This document shows, one piece after another, positions 24,512-33,767 of a stretch of DNA of 64,000 nucleotides. The stretch lies in contig OX638379.1 in NCBI GenBank assembly GCA_951813605.1, forward strand, positions 5,654,062 to 5,718,061, read 5' to 3'. The position numbers and the translations under genes are program-made. How positions within the stretch are numbered: the first letter of the stretch is position 1; every line of letters begins with the position of its first letter. Origin of the DNA: an uncultured Bryobacterales bacterium. Lineage in GTDB: Bacteria; Acidobacteriota; Terriglobia; Bryobacterales; UBA6623. Under the pieces are notes generated by a model. The model made no database searches and was not told the DNA's origin. It was given only the letters and a program-made list of their open reading frames with translations.

Positions 24512-26497
24512 TCAGTTGACGTACAGGAACGCGTTGAGGTTGAACATTGCCAGTGCAAATTCGTGCACGCCGTCGGTTGCCAGGAATTCGCGGGCAATAC
24601 GCGTCTCCACCTCCGATGGAGGCCTTCCTGACGCGAGCAGGTACGCGTGCCGCGCGATTGCAGACGGGTCGCCTCCGGTCTCGCGCTCCAGCCTGCTCGC
24701 GAAGAATGCGGCGATATCGTTCGAGATCGGGCCGTTGAGCAGCTCGAGCGATTGCGGTGCGTGCGTGCTCGTCTCGCGACTGGCACAACTCGTCAACAGG
24801 GCCGGCTGGTCGAATACCTCCATGAAGGGCAGCCTGAGATTGCGCTTGGCGATCAAGTAGACCGACCTGCGGCGGTGCTGGGCCGGATCGGCTGGGACGC
24901 GCCATTGGGTCGGATCGTATAGCAAGTCCACGAGGGCTTCCTCGACCGGTAGCATGACGCTCTTGCCGCCGTAAGCAAGGCTTAGCTCGCCCGAGACAGC
25001 CAGCATCGCGTCCCGCACTTCCTCTGCGCTCAACCGGCGGCGAGGCCCCCGCCAGAGCAGGGTGTTCTCGGCGTCCTTCTCCATCGCCAGATGCTGCCAA
25101 TCCAGATTTCGCGAAGCTTGGCGATAGGTGCCGCTGGTAAGAATCAGGCGATGGACGTGCTTCAGGCTCCAGCCGCTGGAAACCAATTCAATTGCTAGGA
25201 AGTCGAGCAGGCCCCGATGGCTTGGGCGTCCTCCCATGAAGCCGAAATCATTTGGCGTATCGACGATCCCGCGTCCGAAGTAGCCTTGCCAAATGCGGTT
25301 GACCACGACCCGCGCGGTCAACGGATGGGCCGGATCGACTATCCAATCGGAAAGGCGCGAGCGCGGATCCGCGATGTCCGGCGGGAGTGTGGGGGAGTCC
25401 TCGGGAAGCAGCACGCCGAGCGGCCGCGGGTCCACTGGCTGCAGCGGCTTGGTGTGATCCCCACGCGCTAGCAGGCGCACCCGCGTAGCGTTATCCCAAT
25501 CGTTTCGGACTGTGGCCAGTGTCGGTGGCGGCTCCGGCAGCTGGGACTCAAGCTCGTCGTGTTCCGCCTGGAGGCGTTGCCTCTCCTCCCCTTGTGCCAG
25601 CTTGATTTGCGCACGCAGGGCCTTCATCTTGGAGGCTACGTCCTTGGTCTGCTTCTGCCACTCCTCCACTGTCGCGTCCCCCGAGAAGACGACATTCGCT
25701 TCGCGGGAGGGCCCGAAGTACGCCTGCAGCCGGTAGTAATCGACTTGACGGATCGGGTCGAACATATGGTCGTGGCAGCGAGCGCAACCGACGGTCAAGC
25801 CGAGGAATGCGGTGCCGATGATATCCGTGCGCTCCGTGAGGACTTCGTTCCGGCTCGAGGCGACTTCCTGATTGCCCGCGTTGCGCCGGACGGGGCCGAG
25901 GCGGTGAAAGCCGGCGGCGGCCAGACGTTCCCGATTCGATTTCTCTTCCGGCCCGCCGTCTGTCATTTCGTCGCCCGCCAACTGTTCCCGAATGAAGAGG
26001 TCGTAACGCTTGTCGTGGTTGAACGAATCGATCACATAGTCGCGGTAGCGCCAGAGGCCCGGCAAGTAGCGGTCGTACTCAAATCCTTCAGTTTCGGCGT
26101 AACGCACGACATCAAGCCAGGCCTGCGCCGCTCGCTCCCCGAAACGTGGGCTCGCCAGCAGCCGGTCCACCAGCCGCTCCCAAGCGCCTGGGGCCTCGTC
26201 TTCGACAAAGGCCATGACTGTCGACGGAGTCGGTGGCAAGCCGGTCACGTCGAAGTGCACTCTCCGTGCCAACGTGGCGCGTTCGGCCGCCGGCGCGGGC
26301 CGCAGGCCCTCGCCGGCTAGCCTTTCCAGGATGAAAGCGTCGATCGGCGTCCGAATCCATTCCGAATTCACTGCGGCCGAAACGACAGATGAGCGGGGCT
26401 GAAACGACCAGAAGCTGCGCTCCGATTCGCTGTACTCGGCAGCCCACAGTGCCAGCGGAAGCGCCGCCAACAAGCCCAACACCAAAGCACGCGTCAT
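24512..26497 (-). CDS. DUF1549/DUF1553 (PSD1-type) exported protein
   Basis: 661 residues from ATG 26497, which has GGAG seven bases upstream; a TTG at 26518 is possible. Signal peptide LVLGLLAALPLALWA. DUF1549 near 40-260 (TPIDAFILERL, FDVTGLPPTPSTVMAFV, FGERAAQAWLDVVRYAET, YVIDSFNHDKRYDLFIREQLAGD) ending in a haem-like CARCHDHMFDPI motif; a charged helical linker; DUF1553 near 385-650 (PLTARVVVNRIWQGYFGRGIV, PSHRGLLDFLA, WSLKHVHRLILTSGTYRQAS). Common in Planctomycetota and Acidobacteriota; function unsettled. The usual DUF1501 neighbour is absent. Confidence 0.9.
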   Translation of the reverse strand: MTRALVLGLLAALPLALWAAEYSESERSFWSFQPRSSVVSAAVNSEWIRTPIDAFILERLAGEGLRPAPAAERATLARRVHFDVTGLPPTPSTVMAFVEDEAPGAWERLVDRLLASPRFGERAAQAWLDVVRYAETEGFEYDRYLPGLWRYRDYVIDSFNHDKRYDLFIREQLAGDEMTDGGPEEKSNRERLAAAGFHRLGPVRRNAGNQEVASSRNEVLTERTDIIGTAFLGLTVGCARCHDHMFDPIRQVDYYRLQAYFGPSREANVVFSGDATVEEWQKQTKDVASKMKALRAQIKLAQGEERQRLQAEHDELESQLPEPPPTLATVRNDWDNATRVRLLARGDHTKPLQPVDPRPLGVLLPEDSPTLPPDIADPRSRLSDWIVDPAHPLTARVVVNRIWQGYFGRGIVDTPNDFGFMGGRPSHRGLLDFLAIELVSSGWSLKHVHRLILTSGTYRQASRNLDWQHLAMEKDAENTLLWRGPRRRLSAEEVRDAMLAVSGELSLAYGGKSVMLPVEEALVDLLYDPTQWRVPADPAQHRRRSVYLIAKRNLRLPFMEVFDQPALLTSCASRETSTHAPQSLELLNGPISNDIAAFFASRLERETGGDPSAIARHAYLLASGRPPSEVETRIAREFLATDGVHEFALAMFNLNAFLYVN

Positions 26498-26579
26498 CGC
26501 TCCACCCACCCGCCACAATTGTAGCGGAGAAGAGGAGGGATTCGCGTTCGTTTTCGGCCTCGTGGCAGAATGAGCGGAT

Positions 26580-27617
26580 TCAGGGCTTGCCAGAACCGAT
26601 CAGGGTTCCGATCCACCTTGTGTCTGGATAGCTCTCGAGGGCAATCCTCACGCTAATCGTCAGGGGTGTGGAAAGGAGCGCCCCGGCTGTGCCGAGCATC
26701 CAGCCCCAGAACACCAGAGACATGAGCACGACCAACGGGGAGAGCCCTACGCCATCGCCCATGAAGTGCGGCTCGACAACGCTTCCGATGACCAAGTTGA
26801 TGACCAGATACCCGAGTGCCGTCGCAATGGCGGCGGCAGCTCCGTGCTGCACGAACGCCATAAGGACAGCGGGAGAGGCCGCAATGATAGAGCCGATGTT
26901 CGGTATGTAATTGAGTAGGAATGCCACCAGTCCCCAGAACACCGGGTAGTCAACGTCCAGTATCCACACCCACGTGCCGGCGGCAACGCCTGTAGCGAGG
27001 CTCGTCACGGTTTTGATTGCAATGTACTTCTGGACCGATCCCGCGAATTCCGTGAAACCTGCCCAGGTTCTTTCGGTCCGCACAAGTGCCTTGTCGAGCT
27101 TTGAAGGCAGTCGGAACGCTTCCAGCAGCATGAACAGGACGGTCAGGACGACAAGGACCGACTTCGTGAGCACGCTGCCGAATTGGACCAGGGTGCTGCC
27201 GGCAAAGCTTACGAATGAGCGTAGGTTGAGTTCTCCCAGGATGTCGCCCGTGGCCAGTACCAGGCCGAATCGGCCGACGATTTCGCTAAACCGCCTGGTC
27301 ATCGATTCCAACTGGTCTTCCAGCCGGTCTTGGTAGGTGGGGAGGTTCTCGTTAAAGTCCTGCAGCGTGAATAGGGCCACATTGACGATCAGCGTCAGAA
27401 AGCCCATCATCGCCATCACGACGACGAGGATGGCTACGAGTTTTGGAATACGGTGCCGGTGAAGCCAGAACACGATCGGCCCGGCAAGCGTGGCGACGAA
27501 CACCGAGATCAGCAACGGAGCGACGATAGCCGAGGCGGCGCGGATGCCCGCGAGCACGAGGGCCAAGGCCGCGAACACCACGAGTGTCGATCCGAAGCTC
27601 GTTCTTCGAGGTTCCAT
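26580..27617 (-). CDS. AI-2E family transporter (TqsA/PerM-like)
   Basis: 345 residues from ATG 27617 (MEPRRTSFGSTLVVF); sequence upstream does not look like part of the family. Multi-pass membrane protein: paired helices near the start (VFAALALVLAGI, IVAPLLISVFVATLAGPI), a long soluble stretch with LPTYQDRLEDQLESM, then FWGLVAFLLNYIPNIGSIIAASPAVLMAFV, VIGSVVEPHFMGDGVGLSPLVVLMSLVFWGWMLG and GALLSTPLTISVRI, the family's most conserved block. Substrates differ between members. Divergent from the MFS gene. Confidence 0.88.
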   Translation of the reverse strand: MEPRRTSFGSTLVVFAALALVLAGIRAASAIVAPLLISVFVATLAGPIVFWLHRHRIPKLVAILVVVMAMMGFLTLIVNVALFTLQDFNENLPTYQDRLEDQLESMTRRFSEIVGRFGLVLATGDILGELNLRSFVSFAGSTLVQFGSVLTKSVLVVLTVLFMLLEAFRLPSKLDKALVRTERTWAGFTEFAGSVQKYIAIKTVTSLATGVAAGTWVWILDVDYPVFWGLVAFLLNYIPNIGSIIAASPAVLMAFVQHGAAAAIATALGYLVINLVIGSVVEPHFMGDGVGLSPLVVLMSLVFWGWMLGTAGALLSTPLTISVRIALESYPDTRWIGTLIGSGKP

Positions 27618-27707
27618 CGCCGAAAGGCTAGCAAGGTCGCTGCGTGCCCGCGACGAGTGGTCGCGACATTCCGACCCTTGTATTGAGGATAGCGCCCCGG
27701 CCGGTTC

Positions 27708-27727
27708 AAGCGTTTCAATCAACGCTT
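27708..27727. promoter_or_regulatory. Inverted repeat between AI-2E and MFS genes
   Basis: AAGCGTT-TCAATC-AACGCTT, perfect 7-base arms, 40 bases before the MFS start and 91 before the AI-2E start. Operator-like; a weak TACACT hexamer follows at 27732-27737. Confidence 0.4.
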
Positions 27728-27766
27728 CGGGTACACTGGCTAGTCCGCCTCGGAGGTCAGCCGCAC

Positions 27767-29092
27767 ATGGATTCGTCGAAGAAATCGTTTTTTGGGCCCT
27801 GGATCATAGCCAGTTGCTTCGTCACGTTCGGGCTGTCGACCGGATTCCCGTACTACAACATCGCATTCTTCTTTGACTATTTTCGAGACGGACACGAATG
27901 GACGCAGGTACTGGTCACGACAGGAGCCCCAATTGCGGTTCTGCTGACGATTTGGATCGGCCCGGTCATCGTGCCCAAGGTCTCACCGCGGAAGCTGATC
28001 CTGATCGGAACGTTTCTGACGTTCCTGTCGTTTCAATGGTTCGGGCGCCTAGGGGGCAGCGAGTTCGAGTACTACGCCGCTTGGTGCGTTTACATGGCAG
28101 GTTACTTCTTGTCGGGTCCGATACCCCACCAGATCATCATTTCGAATTGGTACACGCGACGGCGCGGGATGGCGATGGGAATCACATATGTCGGCGTTGC
28201 CGTTATCGGCGCACTCTGCAACAGGCTCTCGCCATATTTGACAGCCAGCACGAGCAACCCGTCAGATGCGCCAGACTGGCTGGCATTCCTGATGACGAAC
28301 TGCACCTCGAACACAGGGACCTACACAGATGCACTGCAATTGCTGAGCTTCCTGATGGTGATTGTTTGGCCGCTGGCGATTTTCGTGATCCGCGACAGGC
28401 CCGAAGACAAGGGCCAGCTACCCGACGGGGCTGCGAGCGAGGCGGAGCGCGAAGCTGGGCGCGAGGCCTCACCGGCCAGCGTTCAAGAATCGGCCAAGAG
28501 TTTCGGGGATCTCGCGGGGCGCAGCGCCTTCTGGCTACTCCTGCTGGGCAGCGCGGCATCAATCGGTTCCATTGCGGCCGTGAACTTCCTAATGAAGTTC
28601 GTCTACGAAGAGCAGGGGTTCACGGACCAAGGTGCGAGGGACCAGATCTGGGCGGATGCTTCTTTCACCTACCTCATGTCAAGCATCTTGGGACGCCTGA
28701 TCGCCGGCTGGCTTGCGGACAAGCTTCCGCGCAAGTACGTGATGCTCACCACTTACGTCATCGTGGCGTTGGCGATCCCGCTCCTGTTTCTTGTCACCCC
28801 GCAGCAACCCAACATGGTGTACCTGTTCGCGGTCGTTTTCGGTTTCGCGATGGGTGCGGACTACATGCTGATCCCCCTCATGGCGGCGGACCAGTTCGGT
28901 TTGCGTTCGCTGGGCAAGGCCATGTCAGCCATCCTGCCGAGCGATACGATCATGCAGTTCTGGACGCCCCGAATCGTCGCCGACTTGGCGACCCGCCTAA
29001 GCGGCTACGCCCAGGCGCTTTGGGCAGTCTTCGGATTGGCTGCATTGGGAGCGGTGGCGATCGCGCTTCTGCCGAGGCATCGCAAGGACTAG
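27767..29092 (+). CDS. Major facilitator superfamily transporter
   Basis: 441 residues from ATG 27767, preceded by GGAGG at a ten-base distance. Twelve-helix MFS layout: first half FGPWIIASCFVTFGLSTGFPYYNIAF through IISNWYTRRRGMAMGITYVGVAVIGAL, a charged central loop with RDRPEDKGQLP, and second half from FWLLLLGSAASIGSIAAVNFLMK to ALWAVFGLAALGAVAIALL. The WYTRRRGMAMG loop is typical of the OFA/monocarboxylate-like branch. Substrate not evident. Confidence 0.88.
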   Translation: MDSSKKSFFGPWIIASCFVTFGLSTGFPYYNIAFFFDYFRDGHEWTQVLVTTGAPIAVLLTIWIGPVIVPKVSPRKLILIGTFLTFLSFQWFGRLGGSEFEYYAAWCVYMAGYFLSGPIPHQIIISNWYTRRRGMAMGITYVGVAVIGALCNRLSPYLTASTSNPSDAPDWLAFLMTNCTSNTGTYTDALQLLSFLMVIVWPLAIFVIRDRPEDKGQLPDGAASEAEREAGREASPASVQESAKSFGDLAGRSAFWLLLLGSAASIGSIAAVNFLMKFVYEEQGFTDQGARDQIWADASFTYLMSSILGRLIAGWLADKLPRKYVMLTTYVIVALAIPLLFLVTPQQPNMVYLFAVVFGFAMGADYMLIPLMAADQFGLRSLGKAMSAILPSDTIMQFWTPRIVADLATRLSGYAQALWAVFGLAALGAVAIALLPRHRKD

Positions 29093-29882
29093 AGGCGTCG
29101 TCGTTTGGGCGGCGGGACTGATCCGGTTCTCGCCGCGAAACGAGAAAGGATACCAGCGCACGCCTTCGCTGCGCGAAGTGGGGGCGCGCTAGGTTCGGGG
29201 ATCCGTGGCTGGCGAGACCTGCGACTCCCGCCCTCACGCGGCCGGTCGCGGTCGTTGCGGATGCCGCCGCCCGCCGCCCTCTCGGCCGTCTCCTTGCGGG
29301 CGTCTGCCGTCAAAGCCATTACGCGGAGCAGTCTAGCCCTCGGGGCATTCAGGTGCAGCAACTCGACCCAAGCGTCATTACGACAGTGCGTTCTGGTGAT
29401 TCTCGGTGCGCCACGCCGGAAGGCTAAAGGCAGAGTTCCAGCTCGACTGGGATTTCCCGCATCACGCGGCCAGCCGCTGGCTAGAGAAGTCGCGCTCGTG
29501 CTGCCGACTTTGCGGGCGGGATGCAATTGCGCTTCGAACCCCTGTGCCAGGCGCCGCTTCTACCGAGTGAGACCCTTCAGCGCTTGGAAGGATGCGCGAA
29601 GCCGCACGATGGCATCAACAGAAAGTTTCGGTTGCATGCCCTGCGGGCACTAGCCCCTGGTCTCGGACGTCGGGCGATTGGAACGAGATTCACCACCACA
29701 CGATGCCGCACGCCGATCCCCAGAACTGGCTCGCCAAACACGCTGAGGGGCAGCGACCCCGGCCCTCAAACCCGAGAGTCGCTGATCGAAAGCGATGCAC
29801 CTGGAGGTCGCGCTTTCAAGCACCGCCAATGAGAGCCGTCTCCCCCTGGAGCCAGCTTCGAAGGTTCCGCCGCCCAGGCGGG
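29093..29882. other. 790-base stretch without a supported gene
   Basis: Open frames exist on both strands but are Arg/Pro/Ser-rich and look like products of high GC rather than proteins. No tRNA-like fold, hairpin with T-run, or repeat was seen. Confidence 0.5.
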
Positions 29883-30578
29883 TCAGCCGTCCCGTCGTAC
29901 GGATTCGATCACCACTGGCGCGACAGGCACATTCTGGTGTCCGCCCTTGTTGCCCGTGGCCACCCCCGCTATGGTCTCGATGACGTCGGAACCCTCGACC
30001 ACCTTGCCGAATACGCAGTAGCCCCAGCCGTCGCGAGCTTGGTCCCTGTCGAGGCCGCGGTTCGTGACATGGTTGATAAAAAACTGCGCGGTCGCGCTAT
30101 GCGGGGCAGCTGTCCGAGCCATCGCAATGGTGTAGCGAAGATTCGAAAGAGAGCCCGCTTCGTTCTTGACGGGGTCGCGTGTCCCCTTCTCCTGCATGTC
30201 AGTCGTGAAGCCGCCACCCTGGATCATGAATCTCGGGATCACTCTGTGGAAAATCGTGCCGTCATAAAACTTCGCGTCGACATACTGCAGGAAATTTCCC
30301 ACTGTTTCCGGCGCACGGTCCGGATACAGCTCCAGCACCATCTCGCCCATGTTCGTCACCATTCGGACTTTCGGCGGCCCGGTTGGTTCGGGCGGGGGGG
30401 CCGGCTCGGGTTCGGCCTTGGCTTCCGGCTCGGGTTCCGGCTCCGTTACAGGCGGTGCTTCCGCGGATTCAAGAGGTTCCGGGGGTGCGGACTCCGACGG
30501 TGCCTCCGTTTCGCCGCAATGCGTCAGCAGCAATGAGACGAGAGCGATGAATAGCGGGATGAAGATCTTGACGGACAT
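29883..30578 (-). CDS. Cyclophilin-type peptidyl-prolyl isomerase, lipoprotein
   Basis: 231 residues from ATG 30578. Leader SVKIFIPLFIALVSLLLTHC ends in a lipobox-like LLTHC. A linker of Pro-Glu-Ala repeats (about residues 20-65, PEPEPEAKAEPEP) probably spans the cell-wall space. The cyclophilin domain follows: MGEMVLELYPDRAPETVGNF, YDGTIFHRVIPRFMIQGGGF, GSLSNLRYTIAMARTA, SATAQFFINHV, and YCVFGKVVEGSDVI. Catalyses proline isomerisation outside the cytoplasmic membrane. Confidence 0.93.
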   Translation of the reverse strand: MSVKIFIPLFIALVSLLLTHCGETEAPSESAPPEPLESAEAPPVTEPEPEPEAKAEPEPAPPPEPTGPPKVRMVTNMGEMVLELYPDRAPETVGNFLQYVDAKFYDGTIFHRVIPRFMIQGGGFTTDMQEKGTRDPVKNEAGSLSNLRYTIAMARTAAPHSATAQFFINHVTNRGLDRDQARDGWGYCVFGKVVEGSDVIETIAGVATGNKGGHQNVPVAPVVIESVRRDG

Positions 30579-30704
30579 GGCTCGAATTCCGCTTGCGGCT
30601 CGCGAGAAGCGATCACGGGCAGACTCCAGTGTACATGAGCCTGCCGGACGCGTTTTTGCGGGCGTGGCGAGAAACGTCATGGTGCGGCGTGCCTAGGAAC
30701 AAGT

Positions 30705-31754
30705 TCAGGCCGTCGCCCCGCCACAGCTCGAGCCGGCGCCAGCTGTGCATCCGTAGCAGTGCTGTCCAGTTACAACGCGGCGCGTGGAAAGCTCGACTTC
30801 GCGGAAGTCCCGGATATGGCGAGGAACCTCCTTAGACACTCCGATTTCCAACATCTGGTTGAAGTCGCAGTCGTATAGCGTGCCGTCCCAGCCCACCGAG
30901 AGGGTCGTCCGGCACATCACCCCTTCCGCCGCGACAGGATTGAAAGCGCCCGCAAGTTTTCTCATGTACCGCCGGAAGTTCCCACTGCGAATCAGAAAAT
31001 CCAAGTAGCGACTGATCGGCATGTTGGTCAGCGTGTAGAGCGAGCTGAATTCGACGCCGTAGCGCGTCCGCAACTCGCGCCGGAAGTCGGCCTCCAACGC
31101 GGCTTGGTCAGGTGGCAGGAAAGCTCCGGTCGGGTTGTATACTAGATTCAGCGCAAGCCCGCTGCCGGGCTGGCCGTAGCCTAGACCGTTCAGCTTGCGC
31201 AGAGCCGCGAGAGACTTCTCGAATGTGCCGTCACCGCGCTGGGCGTCGGTGCGCTGCGCCAGAAAATACGGAAGGCTTGCAATCACTTCGACGCCATGCT
31301 TGGCTAGGAACTCGGCCAGACCGCGTTGCGGCGCAAGCAGCAAGACAGTCAGGTTGCAGCGGTCGATGACGTGGCAGCCGAGTTCTCGGACTTGCTCAAC
31401 GAACCAGCGAAAATGCGGGTTCAGCTCGGGAGCGCCACCCGTGAGATCGATGATCGGGCGGCCGATGCGCCGGACGGCACTAAGGCACAGTTCGAACGTC
31501 TCTCTCGACATGTTCTCCGCGGTCCGGTCCGGTCCCGCGTCGACATGGCAGTGCTTGCAGGTTTGATTGCAGAGCTTTCCGACGTTGATCTGCAGGACGC
31601 CGACCCCGGTGGCCGCCAGCGGGTCCATGCCCGCCTCGTAAAGCACCTCGTCGAAAGGTTTAACGCCGCATTTGCCGTTGCCGAGAATCTGCAGCTGCTG
31701 CTCTGGCAATGCCAGGGGATGCTGAGACGCCAGGAGGGACAGTTCCACGATCAC
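30705..31754 (-). CDS. arsS: ArsS-type radical SAM protein of arsenosugar biosynthesis
   Basis: 349 residues. Radical SAM cluster C62-x3-C66-x2-C69 (KLCNQTCKHCH), then DLTGGAPELNPHF. The C-terminal Cys-rich (DUF3641-like) part has GVMCRTTLSVGWDGTLYDCDFNQML and HCYGCTAGAGSSCGG. This order matches ArsS, which adds a deoxyadenosyl group to dimethylated arsenic in cyanobacterial arsenosugar synthesis. The start overlaps the stop of the AhpD-like gene by four bases, as in known arsS clusters. ArsM, the arsenic methyltransferase, is not in the window. Confidence 0.9.
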   Translation of the reverse strand: MIVELSLLASQHPLALPEQQLQILGNGKCGVKPFDEVLYEAGMDPLAATGVGVLQINVGKLCNQTCKHCHVDAGPDRTAENMSRETFELCLSAVRRIGRPIIDLTGGAPELNPHFRWFVEQVRELGCHVIDRCNLTVLLLAPQRGLAEFLAKHGVEVIASLPYFLAQRTDAQRGDGTFEKSLAALRKLNGLGYGQPGSGLALNLVYNPTGAFLPPDQAALEADFRRELRTRYGVEFSSLYTLTNMPISRYLDFLIRSGNFRRYMRKLAGAFNPVAAEGVMCRTTLSVGWDGTLYDCDFNQMLEIGVSKEVPRHIRDFREVELSTRRVVTGQHCYGCTAGAGSSCGGATA

Positions 31755-32083
31755 ATACTAATCTTGGCCGCGATCTTGCGCATTTGAAGGCCGTGGACGA
31801 GTGCCGCTCCGCCCTTGATTGCGGCAGCGACATGCGCCGCCTCCGTCATTTGCTCCAGGTTAGAGCCTTTCTCCAAGCAATCCTGGGTGTAGGCGTCGAT
31901 GCAATACGGGCACTGCACCGCGTGCGCCACCGCTAAGGCGATCAAGCTCTTTTCGCGCTCGCTCAGGGCACCTGCTTGGAAAACAGCACCATACCAGGCG
32001 TTGAATTTCTCCCAAAGGGCGGGGGCGTCAGCGCCCATCTCCGCGAAGCGGGGGAGGTCACCATCGTCGTAGTATGCGGCCAT
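31751..32083 (-). CDS. AhpD/CMD-like protein associated with arsenosugar genes
   Basis: 110 residues. Carboxymuconolactone-decarboxylase/AhpD fold with redox pair C58-x2-C61 in HAVQCPYCIDAYTQDCLEKG and a helix with MTEAAHVAAAIKGGAALVHG. The family beside arsS is annotated as an arsenosugar-associated peroxidase-like protein. Its stop overlaps the arsS start (ATGA), strong support for a shared task. Start ATG 32083. Confidence 0.87.
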   Translation of the reverse strand: MAAYYDDGDLPRFAEMGADAPALWEKFNAWYGAVFQAGALSEREKSLIALAVAHAVQCPYCIDAYTQDCLEKGSNLEQMTEAAHVAAAIKGGAALVHGLQMRKIAAKISM

Positions 32084-32208
32084 CGGCTGAAGAGTGGCTT
32101 CCCAAGCACCTGGCGCGGGCGCCTCCGCATTAGTATAAGGCCCGGCCGGCGCTCCGGCGAGAGCATCGCTTCGTGCGTGGTACGCTAGCCGGAACGGTTC
32201 GCGGATTC

Positions 32209-32850
32209 ATGCGGTTTCGATGCGTACTCTTGGCCTTGGTTCCGTGCCTGCTCGGAGCCCAAGTTCCGGATGGGTTCCAGTCGGTTTTCAACGGCCGGAA
32301 TCTAGCGGGATGGCACATGAGCCTGACCAGCCACCACGGGGACTCGCGCGAGTGGCGCGTGTACGAGGGCGCGCTGGTGGGCAAGCAGGATCGCGAGGGA
32401 AACGGCGGCATCCTCTTGACCGACGATGCGTTCGGGGACTTCGAGGCTTACCTCCAGATCAAGCCGGATTTCGGTTGCGACGGCGGCTTGTTCCTGCGCT
32501 CGAACGAAAGCGGGCAAGCCTACCAAGTAATGCTGGACTACCTGGCCGGCGGGAACGTGGGAGGAGTCTACGGCGAGGGGCTCCGCGGGCTTGATCAAGT
32601 GCCTTCCCAAGGCTGGGAAGAGGTCTGGAACAAGGACGGCTGGAACGAGCTGCGCGTGCGTATTCGCGGAGCCGCGCCGCGGATCGAGGTTTGGTTGAAT
32701 GGAGCGCAGATCGTGGATTTCCAGGACACGGCGAATCGGTTGCCGGGCGGCGCTACCGAAGGCAGCATCGCGGTCCAGGTGCATGGCGGCGACAGATGTT
32801 CCCCGGGACTCGAGCACCGCTTCCGGACGATTGCCGTACGGGAACTCTAG
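32209..32850 (+). CDS. Second DUF1080 (3-keto-disaccharide hydrolase-like) exported protein
   Basis: 213 residues from ATG 32209 with signal peptide RFRCVLLALVPCLLGAQ. DUF1080 blocks: SVFNGRNLAGWHMS, EWRVYEGALVGKQD, FGDFEAYLQIKPDFGCDGGLF, LRSNESGQAYQVMLDY, KDGWNELRVRIRGAAPRIEV, and TEGSIAVQVHGGD. Shorter than the copy at 7.0-7.9 kb and only distantly like it, so not a recent duplicate. Convergent with the flippase-like gene, overlapping by four bases. Confidence 0.88.
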   Translation: MRFRCVLLALVPCLLGAQVPDGFQSVFNGRNLAGWHMSLTSHHGDSREWRVYEGALVGKQDREGNGGILLTDDAFGDFEAYLQIKPDFGCDGGLFLRSNESGQAYQVMLDYLAGGNVGGVYGEGLRGLDQVPSQGWEEVWNKDGWNELRVRIRGAAPRIEVWLNGAQIVDFQDTANRLPGGATEGSIAVQVHGGDRCSPGLEHRFRTIAVREL

Positions 32851-33767
32851 ACTTGCGCTCGGCCGCCCTTGACCGGCCTCAAAGCGGCGGCGCCCAGCCA
32901 AGCAAGTTCCATGCAAACTGCCCAGAGGCGCATGGCGACCGCCAACGTCATGGCCGTGCCGGCGGCAAGGGCCTGAGCGAGCAGGATGCCCAGAATGCCC
33001 TCGCGTATACCCATCCCGGCCGGTGCCACCATAGTCAGCAGCGCCGCCACCCACGCCAAGACGTAGCAGCCCGCGATGTAGGCGAATTGCCCGCCGCTGA
33101 TAGCGGGTAGCAGGGCGCGGGCGAAACAGGCCATCGCGAAGCCGAGCAGCGTCGAAGCCCCCACGTACATTGCCCAGATCGCGAACATCTGCCGAGCGCC
33201 GATCTCGAGGCGTTGGTACGGCTGCCCTAGCCACCGTGCGACGGGCTCCGCCCAGGCGTTGAGCACCTTGGGATAGACGAAGGCGCACGCGACAATCGGA
33301 AATGCTAGCAAGACGGATCGCTGCCAGGTGCCGAGAGACGTCGAGGCCGACCCGGCGAGCCAGGCCGCCGGGACCATGGCTGCGAGGGCGGCTAGCGCCA
33401 TGTCAAGCAATGTCGCCGCAAGACACGGCGCGGCTCCGACGCCGTGCCGTCTCGTCAAGTAGATCCGACTCGCGAACTGCCAGACTCCGCCTGGCACGTA
33501 ACGGCTCGCCTCCGACTTCCGGTAGACTCTGTAAATGTCCCAATAGGGCAGGTCATGGCCGAAGCCGCGGATCAGCCGAGCCCATCCCAACGGGCGAACT
33601 AGGTGCCATGCGGCACCGAGCAGAAACGAGAGCGCGAGAAGGCCGGCGTCGAGGCGCCAAGGCTCCGCGCGGACCTGCTGCCAGTTCCCATAGATCATGC
33701 GGCCAATGAAGAAGGCCACGATCAGGGGAACGGAGATCTTGACGAGGGGCAGTATCCGCCTAGTCAC
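32847..33767 (-). CDS. Flippase-like integral membrane protein (UPF0104/AglD2 type)
   Basis: 306 residues with about eight hydrophobic segments. Marks of the lysylphosphatidylglycerol-synthase-TM/AglD2 family: YRKSEASRYVPGGVWQFASR and APAGMGIREGILGILLAQ. Such proteins are proposed lipid-linked sugar flippases. Its start overlaps the stop of the GT2 gene by eight bases; a polyprenyl-phosphate glycosyltransferase plus flippase pair is a common arrangement. Confidence 0.8.
   Translation of the reverse strand: MTRRILPLVKISVPLIVAFFIGRMIYGNWQQVRAEPWRLDAGLLALSFLLGAAWHLVRPLGWARLIRGFGHDLPYWDIYRVYRKSEASRYVPGGVWQFASRIYLTRRHGVGAAPCLAATLLDMALAALAAMVPAAWLAGSASTSLGTWQRSVLLAFPIVACAFVYPKVLNAWAEPVARWLGQPYQRLEIGARQMFAIWAMYVGASTLLGFAMACFARALLPAISGGQFAYIAGCYVLAWVAALLTMVAPAGMGIREGILGILLAQALAAGTAMTLAVAMRLWAVCMELAWLGAAALRPVKGGRAQV

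Noticed and set aside
29105..29653. Open frame of 182 codons after the MFS gene
   Set aside because: Arg/Ser/Ala-rich with no family block; an equally long frame runs on the opposite strand. Looks non-coding.
30360..30500. Low-complexity GGCTCC/GGTTCC-rich run as a DNA satellite
   Set aside because: It encodes the Pro-Glu-Ala linker of the cyclophilin lipoprotein.
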